DNA of 41,689 nt from an uncultured Coriobacteriaceae bacterium. GTDB lineage: Bacteria; Actinomycetota; Coriobacteriia; Coriobacteriales; Atopobiaceae. Of the stretch, positions 31,465 to 39,682 are shown one piece after another (within the stretch, counting starts at the first letter, position 1; each line of letters begins with the position of its first letter). Below the pieces are notes generated by a model. The model did not search any database. It saw nothing but the letters and a program-made list of their open reading frames with translations, and was not told the origin of the DNA. The stretch covers positions 1 to 41,689 of the forward strand of contig CADBCS010000024.1 in NCBI GenBank assembly GCA_902793195.1. Direction: 5' to 3'. Both the position numbers and the translations under genes were made by a program.

Positions 31465-32940
31465 CTATCCTCTCCCCCTCATGCCCCGTCGGTCACCGGG
31501 ATGGCGCCCGGAATGCGAACGACGACCACTTGTGTTACGGGCATCGCCGGGACGCTGCTTTGCAGAGTCATGCGCCCTGCGTTTACGCGACGCCGCATCG
31601 GAGGATGGATGCTTGCCAGACGTGCGCCGCACCTTTGGTTGTTCCGGCCCACGATTGGGCGACACGCGCCTGCCCGACGGGTTCGACGGGCTCACGCTTG
31701 CCCTGCGCCTGCTCGCGGCGATCTTCTTGCGGGTCTTTTTGCCCGGCAGCCGGTCCTCGGGCCTGCGCGATGGGTCGAGCACCGCCGCATCCTCCCCCAC
31801 GTCGATGCCGTCGCCGCGAGGGTAGTTTGGTATCACCTTGCCCATGAGCTGCTCGATGTCGCGCAGGTCCAGGTACTCGTCTGCGGTGCACAGCGTAAGG
31901 GCCCACCCGTGCTCTCCGGCGCGACCCGTGCGACCGATGCGATGGATGTAGTCCTCGGCATCGTGCGGAACGTCCAGGTTCAGCACGTACGCGACCTCGG
32001 GAATGTCTATGCCGCGCGACAGCACGTCGGTCGCCATCAGTACGTCCACCTCACCGGACGAGAACTGCCCCAAGGCACGCATGCGCTGGTTTTGGGAGCG
32101 GTCCCCATGGATGGGGGCGCACGAGAACCCCTTCTTGCGAAGCACGCGACACAGGTGATCGGCCCTGTGCTTGCCACGGACGAACACGATCACGCGCTTT
32201 GCGCCCTCACGCCGCAGGACCTCCACCAGCACGCGCTTCTTTGCCTCCGGAGCCACCGCGAGCACGTATTGCTCAACCGTCTCGGCTGCCGTACCCTTTG
32301 GCGCTATCTCCACGCGAACCGGGTCGCGCACCAGCGAGCTGGTGTGGGACAGCACGTCGTCGGAGAGCGTCGCGGAGAACAGCAGCGTCTGACGTCTTTT
32401 GGGCGTGCGGGACACGATCTTGCGCATGTCGGGCAGAAAGCCCATGTCGAGCATGCGATCAGCCTCGTCGAGCACGAGCACTCGCACGTTCTCGAGCGAG
32501 CACGCATCCTGCTCCATCAGGTCTATAAGACGACCCGGGGTGGCGACCAAAAGGTCGCAACCACGCGTGAGTGCCTGCTTCTGCGGCTCATACGACACGC
32601 CACCCACGACTGTGGTGGCCCTATGGTGGGTATGCGCGCAGATGTCCCGCGCGACACCTGCGATTTGTTGGGCCAGCTCCCTCGTGGGCGTCACCACGAG
32701 CATGAGAGGACCCTCCCCGCGTCGTGCGTGGCCAAGCCGGTCGAGCGCCGGCAGCAGGAACGAGGCAGTCTTTCCCGTACCCGTTTGCGCGGCAGCCATC
32801 ACGTCCCTGCTCGCATACACGGCGGGTATGGCCTGCTCCTGTACGGGAGTGGGCGCGCTATAGCCCATGTCCCTCACTGCGTCGAGCATCGTCTGGGAAA
32901 GCCCCAGCGAGGCAAAACCTGTGGTCTCTTGTTGTTTCAT
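31465..32940 (-). CDS. DEAD-box ATP-dependent RNA helicase (RhlE/CshA type)
   Basis: Unwinds RNA duplexes in ribosome assembly, mRNA decay or cold adaptation. In 491 residues all helicase motifs are visible in order: Q motif (APTPVQEQAIP), I (AQTGTGKT, 51-58), Ia (PTRELAQQ), Ib (TPGRL), II (DEAD), III (SAT), V (ATDVLSRGIDI) and VI (HRIGRTGRAG). The core ends near residue 375; the last 100 residues are a basic Arg/Ser/Gly/Pro-rich tail, presumably for RNA binding. The ATG at 32940 follows GGAAGAAG, and the frame upstream to 33375 is a shadow across the terminator region. Its stop is 2 bases before mntP. RhlE, CshA and DeaD cannot be separated on sequence alone. Confidence 0.93.
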   Translation of the reverse strand: MKQQETTGFASLGLSQTMLDAVRDMGYSAPTPVQEQAIPAVYASRDVMAAAQTGTGKTASFLLPALDRLGHARRGEGPLMLVVTPTRELAQQIAGVARDICAHTHHRATTVVGGVSYEPQKQALTRGCDLLVATPGRLIDLMEQDACSLENVRVLVLDEADRMLDMGFLPDMRKIVSRTPKRRQTLLFSATLSDDVLSHTSSLVRDPVRVEIAPKGTAAETVEQYVLAVAPEAKKRVLVEVLRREGAKRVIVFVRGKHRADHLCRVLRKKGFSCAPIHGDRSQNQRMRALGQFSSGEVDVLMATDVLSRGIDIPEVAYVLNLDVPHDAEDYIHRIGRTGRAGEHGWALTLCTADEYLDLRDIEQLMGKVIPNYPRGDGIDVGEDAAVLDPSRRPEDRLPGKKTRKKIAASRRRASVSPSNPSGRRVSPNRGPEQPKVRRTSGKHPSSDAASRKRRAHDSAKQRPGDARNTSGRRSHSGRHPGDRRGMRGRG

Positions 32941-33052
32941 ACGCTTCTTCCATCTGTGTCTGCTGGCTCGAGCCAGCGAGCACGTAGCGTACCGCAGTCG
33001 CGTCGCCCGCATGTCGCGGTCGCAAAAAGAGTGCATTCTCTTCACTCCTAGC

Positions 33053-33085
33053 AAAAGGGGGCGACGCTCTGAGCGCCACCCCCTT
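33053..33085 (-). terminator. Intrinsic terminator after the acidic membrane protein gene
   Basis: On the minus strand AAGGGGGTGGCGCT pairs with AGCGTCGCCCCCTT (14 bp with two G-U pairs, loop CAG), then TTTT. It begins 25 bases past the stop codon at 33110. Confidence 0.88.
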
Positions 33086-33109
33086 GTTAAGCCATGTCTT
33101 CCAAGGACA

Positions 33110-34534
33110 TTAGCCCTCTGCAGGTTGTCCACCCCCGGTGTCGCCCCCTGTGCTCGGCTCGGGCTGGGGAGCTGGTTCGCTTGCTCCTCCCCCGGTATCG
33201 CCCCCTGCGTCACCTCCGGTGTCGCCAGATTCGCCACCACCTGCGTCCGCGCCGCCGGATTGCTGCTGCTCTCCACCACCGCCGTTGTCGGAATGGGAAT
33301 CCGGCGCGTTTGACTCCCCGCCACCGGAATCCGAGCCGCCCTCGTCCTTGGAACCCGAGTCGTCCTTATCCCCATTGCCCGATTCCTTGGACTGCGACTT
33401 GCTCCCGGAGTTGTTGGCCTTCGACCCGTTACCGGAATCCTTGCTGTCGGATTCGTCTTCCTTGTCCTTGTCCTCGTCCTCTTTTTCCTCGTCGTCCTCG
33501 TGCTCGTCCTCGCGGGACCTCATTTCCTTGCGCTTGTCGGCCAGAAACGCGACGGCCTTCTTGCGCCTTTCGACAACGAGCTTCGCCAGCTTCGACGCAA
33601 GGTCCTTCTTCTGGGGATCAGCGAGAATCATCTTTCGCGCCGCTTCGATCTTGCCGTCGTTGATGCTCTCGGGGTGCGTGGGCGTAAGCTCGAGCGTCGC
33701 ATGCTTGGGCTCGAACGACACGTTGCCACCCGCATAGACACTGACCTTGATTCCCTCAAGTGGCAGATCGTACATGATTCCCTGGGCCGATATGGGCGAT
33801 TCGGCGACATGCACCTCGTATGAGCCCAAGGGAAGGGTCACGCCCACTCCGTCGTGCGAGACGTACTGGACCTCGCTGAACTTGTTGCCGTCCACATCGG
33901 TGCCCGTGGCGCGCAGCGGCACGCGCGACCCCTTCTCGTCGAGGCCGGGTGCCATGAGCGGAATCGTCACGTCCGTACGTGCCATCGCACGGGAGCTCCT
34001 GCCATCCTGAGCCGACTGGGCGCTCGCGTCGTCCGCACCACGTCCGCCGTATCCCGGCAGCAGAAGTATCGCTGCCACAAGACCGCCCACGGCCAACAGG
34101 ATCGCCACCGCGATTCCTATTAGGGGAAGGGGACTCTTCCGACCGCGCATCGCGACCTTGGGAATCTCCCTAAACTCCGAGGTCTGCTCGCCCTCGTCGG
34201 CACCCTCCGCAACCTCCGCGTCCGCGTTGCCGGCAGCTTGGGCTGCCGTGTCCTCCTCGGTCTTTGCATCCGTGACGGCATCCGCGCCCGTGGTGTCATC
34301 CTCGTTTGCCGCGGCATCCACGTCCGTGGTGTCATCCTCGTTTGCCGCGGCATCCGCGTCCGTGGTGACGCCTTCGTCCGCGGTGGCGTCCTCTATGGTT
34401 GTTGAGTCTGCCGTCTGCGTTGGCTCAGAGTCGTCGGGCGACGCCTCGGACGCCCCGGCATTTGCCGAGACAACCGGCAGCTTGCCCGTGTCATCCAAGT
34501 CGGTGGTGGTCTCTTCGGCCTTGTCGTCTACCAT
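33110..34534 (-). CDS. Membrane-anchored acidic, low-complexity protein, function unknown
   Basis: A 474-residue protein I do not recognise. Residues 1-130 are acidic, Asp/Glu/Ala/Thr-rich and probably disordered, with a 12-residue duplicated unit (DAAANEDDTT). MRGRK and then a single hydrophobic helix (about 135-160) place the N-terminus inside and the C-terminus outside. Residues about 185-335 form a compact region with beta-like stretches (VTLPLGSYEVHVAESPI, IKVSVYAGGNVSFEP) and a basic helix. From about 340 the chain is a long Asp/Glu/Lys/Ser tail passing into Gly/Asp/Ser/Pro repeats up to the end, like wall-spanning or surface-exposed tails. ATG at 34534 follows CGGAGGCGA. It is monocistronic, with a terminator behind and a 9-bp tandem repeat in its promoter region. 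Confidence 0.7.
   Translation of the reverse strand: MVDDKAEETTTDLDDTGKLPVVSANAGASEASPDDSEPTQTADSTTIEDATADEGVTTDADAAANEDDTTDVDAAANEDDTTGADAVTDAKTEEDTAAQAAGNADAEVAEGADEGEQTSEFREIPKVAMRGRKSPLPLIGIAVAILLAVGGLVAAILLLPGYGGRGADDASAQSAQDGRSSRAMARTDVTIPLMAPGLDEKGSRVPLRATGTDVDGNKFSEVQYVSHDGVGVTLPLGSYEVHVAESPISAQGIMYDLPLEGIKVSVYAGGNVSFEPKHATLELTPTHPESINDGKIEAARKMILADPQKKDLASKLAKLVVERRKKAVAFLADKRKEMRSREDEHEDDEEKEDEDKDKEDESDSKDSGNGSKANNSGSKSQSKESGNGDKDDSGSKDEGGSDSGGGESNAPDSHSDNGGGGEQQQSGGADAGGGESGDTGGDAGGDTGGGASEPAPQPEPSTGGDTGGGQPAEG
34289..34360. repeat. 36-bp tandem repeat, two copies, inside the acidic protein gene
   Basis: Two adjacent 36-base units starting CGTGGTGTCATCCTCG (34289-34324 and 34325-34360) differ by one base, and a third copy begins at 34361. 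It is in frame and encodes the duplicated 12-residue acidic unit, so copy number changes would not shift the frame. Confidence 0.9.
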
Positions 34535-34564
34535 GTCGCCTCCGAGCGATCTGGGCACGTACCC

Positions 34565-34582
34565 GTTACGAATGTTACGAAT
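34565..34582. promoter_or_regulatory. Tandem 9-bp repeat GTTACGAAT upstream of the acidic protein gene
   Basis: GTTACGAAT occurs twice without a gap (34565-34573 and 34574-34582), 31-48 bases before the ATG. On the minus strand TATATT and TATAAA-like -10 candidates stand just beside it, so it may be a regulator site at or after the promoter. Confidence 0.4.
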
Positions 34583-34590
34583 ATACCGTT

Positions 34591-35712
34591 TTATACCAAA
34601 CAGCTATCCAGACCGGCAACGAGAGCCTCTTGGTCCATATGACGACCAATGAAGACCAGCTTGGTCATGCGGTCACCCACCTCGTCGTCCCAATCATCCA
34701 AGACCTCCGGGTTCTCGGCGACAATGCGCTTGAAGTCGTCCTCGGGGGCAGAGGCCACGAACAGGCCGTTCTCCTGCAGCTGCAGCTGCTTTCCCGCCTG
34801 CTCAAACACGTAGGCCATGTCGTAGTTCTGTGCGAACCACGCGAGTCCCTTGGTGCGAATCACGCCCTCGGGCCACGTGTTCACGAACGCCTGCAGCTTG
34901 TCAAGCGAGAAGGGACGACGGCGCAGGTACACGAAGGTCGTGATGTCGTACTCCAACACCTCGGGATCGTCGTGCTCCTCGGGATGCTCCATGGCGTCCA
35001 TCCACGCGGCGGACTCATAGGCACGGTCGAAGTCGAACCGACCCGTGTCGAGCAACTCGTCGAGCGCCACGTCACCTTGGACTGCCTCAATGATGCGTGC
35101 CTCCTTTTGCAGACCGCGCACGATGGCACGCAGCTCCGCAATCTGCTGGGGCGTGACGAGGTCGGCCTTGTTGAGCACCAAGGTCGTGCAGAACTCGATC
35201 TGCTGGATGAGCAGCGCTTCCAGATCCTCTTCGTCGATGTCGTCGGCCAGCAGGTCCTTGCCACCAGAGAACTCGTCGAACATGCGCGCGCAGTCGACCA
35301 CCGCAATGATGTTGTCCAGCTCGATGTGGCGACCGCGCATGGCCTCCTGCTTGCAGAAGTTGTCGATGGTAAAGGCGATGGGAATGGGCTCGCAGATGCC
35401 CGACGCCTCGATGATGATGTAGTCGAACCTGCCCGACTCGGCAATCTGGGTGAGCTGGCGCGCAAGGTCGTCGGCCAGCGTGCAGCAGATGCAGCCGTTG
35501 GTGAGGGGCACGAGCGTGTCGTCGACCTGGGTCACCGCGCCGGTCTTCTCGATGAGGTCGGCGTCGATGTTGACCTCGCCTATGTCGTTGACGATCACGG
35601 CTGCGCGCACGCCTTGTTCGTTGGATAGGATCTTGTTGAGCAGGGTGGTCTTGCCCGCGCCCAGATATCCCGTGATGAGCTCGATCTTTACCGTGTTGTT
35701 AGTGGTAGCCAT
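34591..35712 (-). CDS. CobW/G3E-family GTPase, putative metallochaperone
   Basis: A 373-residue GTPase of the COG0523 group, which deliver or insert metals such as zinc, cobalt or iron-related cofactors. The Walker A motif is GYLGAGKT (15-22), the family's CXCC motif is GCICC (73-77; Cys74, Cys76, Cys77), and NKAD is present in LVLNKADLV. The C-terminal CobW_C domain includes FVYLRRRPFSLDKLQAF. Between the halves lies an acidic/His stretch (MEHPEEHDDPEV) that might bind metal. The ATG at 35712 follows GAAGGAAAG. It stands alone; no Zur box or zinc gene is seen near it, so its metal is unknown. Confidence 0.9.
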   Translation of the reverse strand: MATTNNTVKIELITGYLGAGKTTLLNKILSNEQGVRAAVIVNDIGEVNIDADLIEKTGAVTQVDDTLVPLTNGCICCTLADDLARQLTQIAESGRFDYIIIEASGICEPIPIAFTIDNFCKQEAMRGRHIELDNIIAVVDCARMFDEFSGGKDLLADDIDEEDLEALLIQQIEFCTTLVLNKADLVTPQQIAELRAIVRGLQKEARIIEAVQGDVALDELLDTGRFDFDRAYESAAWMDAMEHPEEHDDPEVLEYDITTFVYLRRRPFSLDKLQAFVNTWPEGVIRTKGLAWFAQNYDMAYVFEQAGKQLQLQENGLFVASAPEDDFKRIVAENPEVLDDWDDEVGDRMTKLVFIGRHMDQEALVAGLDSCLV

Positions 35713-35793
35713 GTTCTTTCCTTCTGTTGACGATAGCTTTGTGAGTGTAGCACGTTCGTCAGCAACCGTCGTCCGTCTCAGACACCTTCACGC

Positions 35794-36738
35794 CTATCCC
35801 AGCTCGTGAAGGTATTGCCGCACGCGCTTGGCGGCGGCAAAGAACTTGTGATACTCCTCGGCACTCCAGTTCTCGCGGATCCTCTGCCGAACGCCGCCGG
35901 TTCCCACCACCGAGGGAACCGAGAGCGCGAGGTCGCGAACGCCATGCTCGCCCAACATGGGGGAGGATACCATGGCGATGGTCGAGCGCTGGTTGATGAT
36001 GGCATCGGCCAGATGACACACGCAGGTCGCGATGCCGTACTGCGTCTTTCCCTTGGCGCGTATGATGTCCGCACCCATGGTGCGCGTTGCGTCCGTTATG
36101 TGTTGGCGCACGTCCTCGTCCCAAGGCAGGCCCACGGCGGCGCAGTACTCGCCAAGCGGGATGCCGGCGACCGTGGCCCTGCTCCAAATGGGAACCTGCC
36201 CATCTCCGTGCTCCCCCACCACATAGGCATTGATGACTCCCGTGCTCAGGTTGAGATAGTCGGCCATTGAGCGCACCAGGCGGCTCGTGTCGAGCACGCA
36301 ACCCGTGCCGAACACCATGCCGTTGGGCAGACCCGTCCACTCGGCCGCCTTGTACGTGAGGACGTCGCATGGGTTTGATACGACCATGAGAACGCCCGTG
36401 GTGTAATACCGCATGATGGAGTCCGTGACCGCATGCATGATGCGCGCGTTCTCGTTGGTGAGGTCCAGGCGGGACTCGCCAGGCAACCTGCCACGACCGG
36501 CCGTTATCACGATGAGGTCGCAGTCCTCGCAGTCCTTGTAGTCACCGGCGTACAAGTCCGCCGTGCCCAAAGCAGGTATGCCATGGCGGATGTCACGGGC
36601 CTCCCCGCGAGACTTCTCGTGGTCGATGTCGATGAGCACGATCTCGCGCGCCACGTCGCGCAGGGCCAAGGCGTATGCCACCGAGGACCCCACGAAGCCC
36701 GATCCGATTATGGCGACCTTCCTGTTTCCCAACCGCAT
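35794..36738 (-). CDS. L-lactate/malate dehydrogenase family enzyme with MDH-type specificity arginine
   Basis: A 314-residue NAD-dependent 2-hydroxyacid dehydrogenase. The scaffold is that of L-lactate dehydrogenase: VAIIGSGFVGSSVAYAL, IDIDHEKSRGEARDI, the substrate-binding VSNPCDVLTYK, GTGCVLDTSRL (Arg153, equal to Arg171 of LDH) and VVGEHGDGQVPIW with catalytic His177. The mobile loop reads AGRGRLPGESR, where lactate dehydrogenases have AGANQKPGETR; Arg84 thus replaces the specificity glutamine (Gln102) and matches the arginine of malate dehydrogenases. By established mutagenesis of Bacillus LDH this single change favours oxaloacetate. The function may therefore be malate dehydrogenase or a related hydroxyacid dehydrogenase, and not lactate production. 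It has its own transcript, divergent from the P-loop/CYTH gene. Confidence 0.85.
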   Translation of the reverse strand: MRLGNRKVAIIGSGFVGSSVAYALALRDVAREIVLIDIDHEKSRGEARDIRHGIPALGTADLYAGDYKDCEDCDLIVITAGRGRLPGESRLDLTNENARIMHAVTDSIMRYYTTGVLMVVSNPCDVLTYKAAEWTGLPNGMVFGTGCVLDTSRLVRSMADYLNLSTGVINAYVVGEHGDGQVPIWSRATVAGIPLGEYCAAVGLPWDEDVRQHITDATRTMGADIIRAKGKTQYGIATCVCHLADAIINQRSTIAMVSSPMLGEHGVRDLALSVPSVVGTGGVRQRIRENWSAEEYHKFFAAAKRVRQYLHELG

Positions 36739-36853
36739 GCTGGTACCTCCCGTCTCCTCGTCCTATGTACCATAGCACGTCGCGTGCAAAACGTCGCTTC
36801 TTTGCGATATGGTGTGTACGTACGCCTTGTTTTCCGTGTGTCGGGAGGGTGCC

Positions 36854-37957
36854 GTGTCCATTTCGAAGATTGTCGTCACTGGCGGACCGTGCGGAGGAAA
36901 GACGACGGCGCTCAGCCGCATCCAACGAGACCTCTCGCACTTGGGCTACACCGTGCTCATCGTTCCCGAAACCGCAACGTCGCTCATATCGGGTGGCGTG
37001 GCCCCTTGGACCTGCGGCAGCAATCTCGAGTACCAAAAGTGCCAGATGCAGCTTCAGCTGCAAAAGGAGGAGATCTTCGAGCGAGCTGCGGCGAGCATGC
37101 CAAGGGACAAGATTCTCATCGTGTGCGACCGAGGCGCCATGGACAACAGGGTGTACATGGACGACGAGGAGTTTGCGTCCACCATCGACTGGCTCGGCAA
37201 GAGCAAGGCCGAGCTGCGCGACGGATACGACGCGGTGTTTCACCTGGTGACGGCGGCCAAGGGTGCCGAGGAGTTCTACAGCCTGGAGAACAACAGCGCA
37301 CGCACCGAGTCCGCAGAGGAGGCCGCGCGCATGGACGAGCGGTTCATCGCGGCGTGGACGGGTCACCCACACCTGCGTATCATCGACAACTCCTGCGACT
37401 TCGAGGGAAAGATGCGCAACCTCATCCGCGAGATCACCTATTTCCTGGGCGAGCTGGCCCCCTACGAGATAGAGCGCAAGTTCCTGGTGCGCTATCCCAA
37501 CATCGACTGGCTGGAGAGCCTGCCCAACTGCGAGCACGTGGAGATCGTCCAGCACTATCTGCGGTCGGAGCCCAGCGAAGAGATTCGCATCCGCCGTCGC
37601 ACGTCGGGAGAGACCAGCCTGTATTATCTCACCCAAAAGAACATCGTAGGCCAAAGACGGTCCATGCGAACGCAACGCCGCCTCACCAAGGGCGAGTACC
37701 ACATGATGGCCACGCAGATCGACCCGCAACGCCGTGCGATCCACAAGACGCGCTATTGCCTCACGTACGAGAACCAGTATTTGGAAATCGACGTGTATCC
37801 GTGCTGGAGCGACCAGGCGATCGTGGAGATCGAGCTGTCCCAGGAGGACGCTCCCGTTGCGCTCCCTCCCGAGCTGTCGGTCATTCGCGAGATCACGGAC
37901 GACCCGAGGTATCGCAACGCCGCAATCGCGGCACGTCCCGCAGGCGCGACGCACTAA
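36854..37957 (+). CDS. P-loop ATPase/kinase fused to CYTH (triphosphate tunnel) domain
   Basis: A 367-residue cytoplasmic protein. Residues 1-195 form a P-loop NTPase of the AAA_28/NadR-kinase-like type: Walker A GGPCGGKT (10-17), CDRGAMDN as the probable Walker B/DRG motif (91-98) and a lid region near 145-165. From residue 203 a CYTH domain follows, beginning with the signature EIERKF (Glu205, Glu207, Lys209) and continuing with the basic tunnel residues RIRRR, QRRSMRTQRRL and ending with acidic LEIDVYP and VEIELS, so the phosphate- and metal-binding residues are kept. CYTH proteins hydrolyse tripolyphosphate or thiamine triphosphate, or make cAMP; the fused kinase-like domain suggests a nucleotide or polyphosphate substrate. 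GTG at 36854 follows GGGAGGGT. It is a lone gene, divergent from the dehydrogenase. Confidence 0.87.
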   Translation: MSISKIVVTGGPCGGKTTALSRIQRDLSHLGYTVLIVPETATSLISGGVAPWTCGSNLEYQKCQMQLQLQKEEIFERAAASMPRDKILIVCDRGAMDNRVYMDDEEFASTIDWLGKSKAELRDGYDAVFHLVTAAKGAEEFYSLENNSARTESAEEAARMDERFIAAWTGHPHLRIIDNSCDFEGKMRNLIREITYFLGELAPYEIERKFLVRYPNIDWLESLPNCEHVEIVQHYLRSEPSEEIRIRRRTSGETSLYYLTQKNIVGQRRSMRTQRRLTKGEYHMMATQIDPQRRAIHKTRYCLTYENQYLEIDVYPCWSDQAIVEIELSQEDAPVALPPELSVIREITDDPRYRNAAIAARPAGATH

Positions 37958-38135
37958 GGGGCGATGCCTGGGCAAACGGTGCCGGGGAACGTCAAGTCAT
38001 ATCAAGTACATATCATTATGCTGTTATCTTTGCTGCAGAAAGCACGTAGTAACGCGGCCACAAACCGTTTTTTCTCACGCGCGAACCCAAGTTGTGCGAG
38101 AATTTGCACGACACCGAGCTAGTTGGGAGCACGCC

Positions 38136-39617
38136 ATGCGCATTGGTTTCGACAACGACAAGTACATCCAGATGCAGGCAGATCGCATCCGCCATCGTAT
38201 TGGCCAATTCGGAGGAAAGCTTTACCTGGAGTTTGGCGGAAAGCTCTTTGACGACTATCACGCGAGTCGCGTCCTGCCGGGGTTCGAGCCGGACTCCAAG
38301 GCGCGCATGCTCTCGGCGCTTGCCGACGACGCCGAGGTTCTGGTTGCCATCAACGCGCAGGACATCGAGCAGAACAAGCGCCGCAGCGACATAGGCATTG
38401 GCTACGACGAGGACGCGCTTCGTCTCATGGACATGTTTAGGGCCATGGGCCTGCTCGCCAACAAGGTTGTGATCACGCGGTTTACAGGACAGCCCCATGC
38501 GGAGGCCTACCAGCGGCGCCTCGAGGAGATGGGCGTCACATGCTATCGTCACTATCCCATTGACGGCTATCCCTCCAACACGAGCCTCATCGTGAGCGAA
38601 GAGGGATTCGGCCGCAACGACTTTGCCGAGACCTCCCGGTCACTCGTCGTCGTAACGGCGCCCGGACCAGGGTCGGGCAAGCTCGCCACGTGTCTCAGCC
38701 AGCTCTACCACGAGCACAAGCGTGGCACCAAGGCTGGCTATGCCAAGTTCGAGACGTTCCCCGTGTGGAACCTCGCGCTCGAGGATCCGGTTAACATCGC
38801 GTACGAGGCGGCCACCGCCGACCTCGACGACCGAAACATCATTGATCCCTTCCACCTCGAGGCCTACGGCGAGGTGACGGTCAACTACAACCGCGATGTT
38901 GACACCTTCCCCGTAGTGCGGGCGCTGCTCGAGAAGATCCAGGGCGAAAGCCCCTACCAATCCCCCACCGACATGGGCGTGAACATGGTGGGCAAGTGCA
39001 TCTCGTCCAGCCACATATGCCAGGAGGCGGCCAAGAACGAGATCGTGCGCCGGTACTTCTGGACTGCCGTGCAGCTCAAGCGCACGGGTCTGGGCAAGGA
39101 TGCGCTCGCCAAGATCGAGCTGCTCATGGGACGCGTCGGGGTGAGCGAGGACCACTCGCCGGCACGCGCAGCCGCCCTTGCCAAGGAGGAGGCCACGGGA
39201 AAGCCGGCGGCGGCCATGGTGCTGCCCGACGGATCGATCGTGACCGGCAAGACGTCCGATTTGCTTGGGGCCGCATCCTCGCTGCTGCTCAATGCGCTCA
39301 AGCGCGTGGCGGACATACCAAAGGACCACTACGTCGTGAGCGACGCGGCCCTCGAGCCCATCTGCCGGCTCAAGACCGAGCACCTGCGCAGCCGCAACCC
39401 GCGCCTGCATTCCGACGAGATCCTCATCGCGCTCTCCATCAGCTCGGCAACCAACTCGGAGGCGGCGCGGGCCATAGAGGCGGCCGACGAGCTGAGGGGA
39501 TGCGACGCATACTTCTCGGTCATCGTCTCCCCTACCGACGAGAAGCTCTACAGGAGCCTTGGCATCAACGTGTGCTGCGAACCCAAGTACGAGCGACACA
39601 CCTACTATCACCGATAG
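38136..39617 (+). CDS. DUF1846 family protein
   Basis: A 493-residue cytoplasmic protein of the DUF1846 family (PF08903), found mainly in Firmicutes and Actinobacteria and of unknown function, with crystal structures but no assigned reaction. The start MRIGFDNDKYIQMQ, the FGGKLFDDYHASRVLPGF segment, the P-loop-like VTAPGPGSGKLATCLSQLYHE (about 171-190), YQSPTDMGVNMVG and KTSDLLGAASSLLLNALK are the family's conserved stretches. Length matches the family (about 490-500). GGGAG lies 7 bases before the ATG. The 178 bases upstream hold no gene. It converges with yaaA and is probably transcribed alone. Confidence 0.9.
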   Translation: MRIGFDNDKYIQMQADRIRHRIGQFGGKLYLEFGGKLFDDYHASRVLPGFEPDSKARMLSALADDAEVLVAINAQDIEQNKRRSDIGIGYDEDALRLMDMFRAMGLLANKVVITRFTGQPHAEAYQRRLEEMGVTCYRHYPIDGYPSNTSLIVSEEGFGRNDFAETSRSLVVVTAPGPGSGKLATCLSQLYHEHKRGTKAGYAKFETFPVWNLALEDPVNIAYEAATADLDDRNIIDPFHLEAYGEVTVNYNRDVDTFPVVRALLEKIQGESPYQSPTDMGVNMVGKCISSSHICQEAAKNEIVRRYFWTAVQLKRTGLGKDALAKIELLMGRVGVSEDHSPARAAALAKEEATGKPAAAMVLPDGSIVTGKTSDLLGAASSLLLNALKRVADIPKDHYVVSDAALEPICRLKTEHLRSRNPRLHSDEILIALSISSATNSEAARAIEAADELRGCDAYFSVIVSPTDEKLYRSLGINVCCEPKYERHTYYHR

Positions 39618-39682
39618 CCGCAGACGCGCGAGACAGACAGGCACGTTGGGCTGACGGTACGGCGCAAAGCGAATGGCCACCC

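Noticed and set aside
31441..31470. yybP-ykoY manganese riboswitch for mntP
   Set aside because: There are only 2 bases between the helicase stop and the mntP start, so no leader exists.
31501..33051. 516-codon plus-strand frame opposite the DEAD-box helicase
   Set aside because: All helicase motifs lie on the minus strand; the plus frame shows none and crosses gene boundaries.
36433..38049. 538-codon plus-strand frame spanning the dehydrogenase and CYTH genes
   Set aside because: It crosses two real genes in the wrong frames and has no family match.
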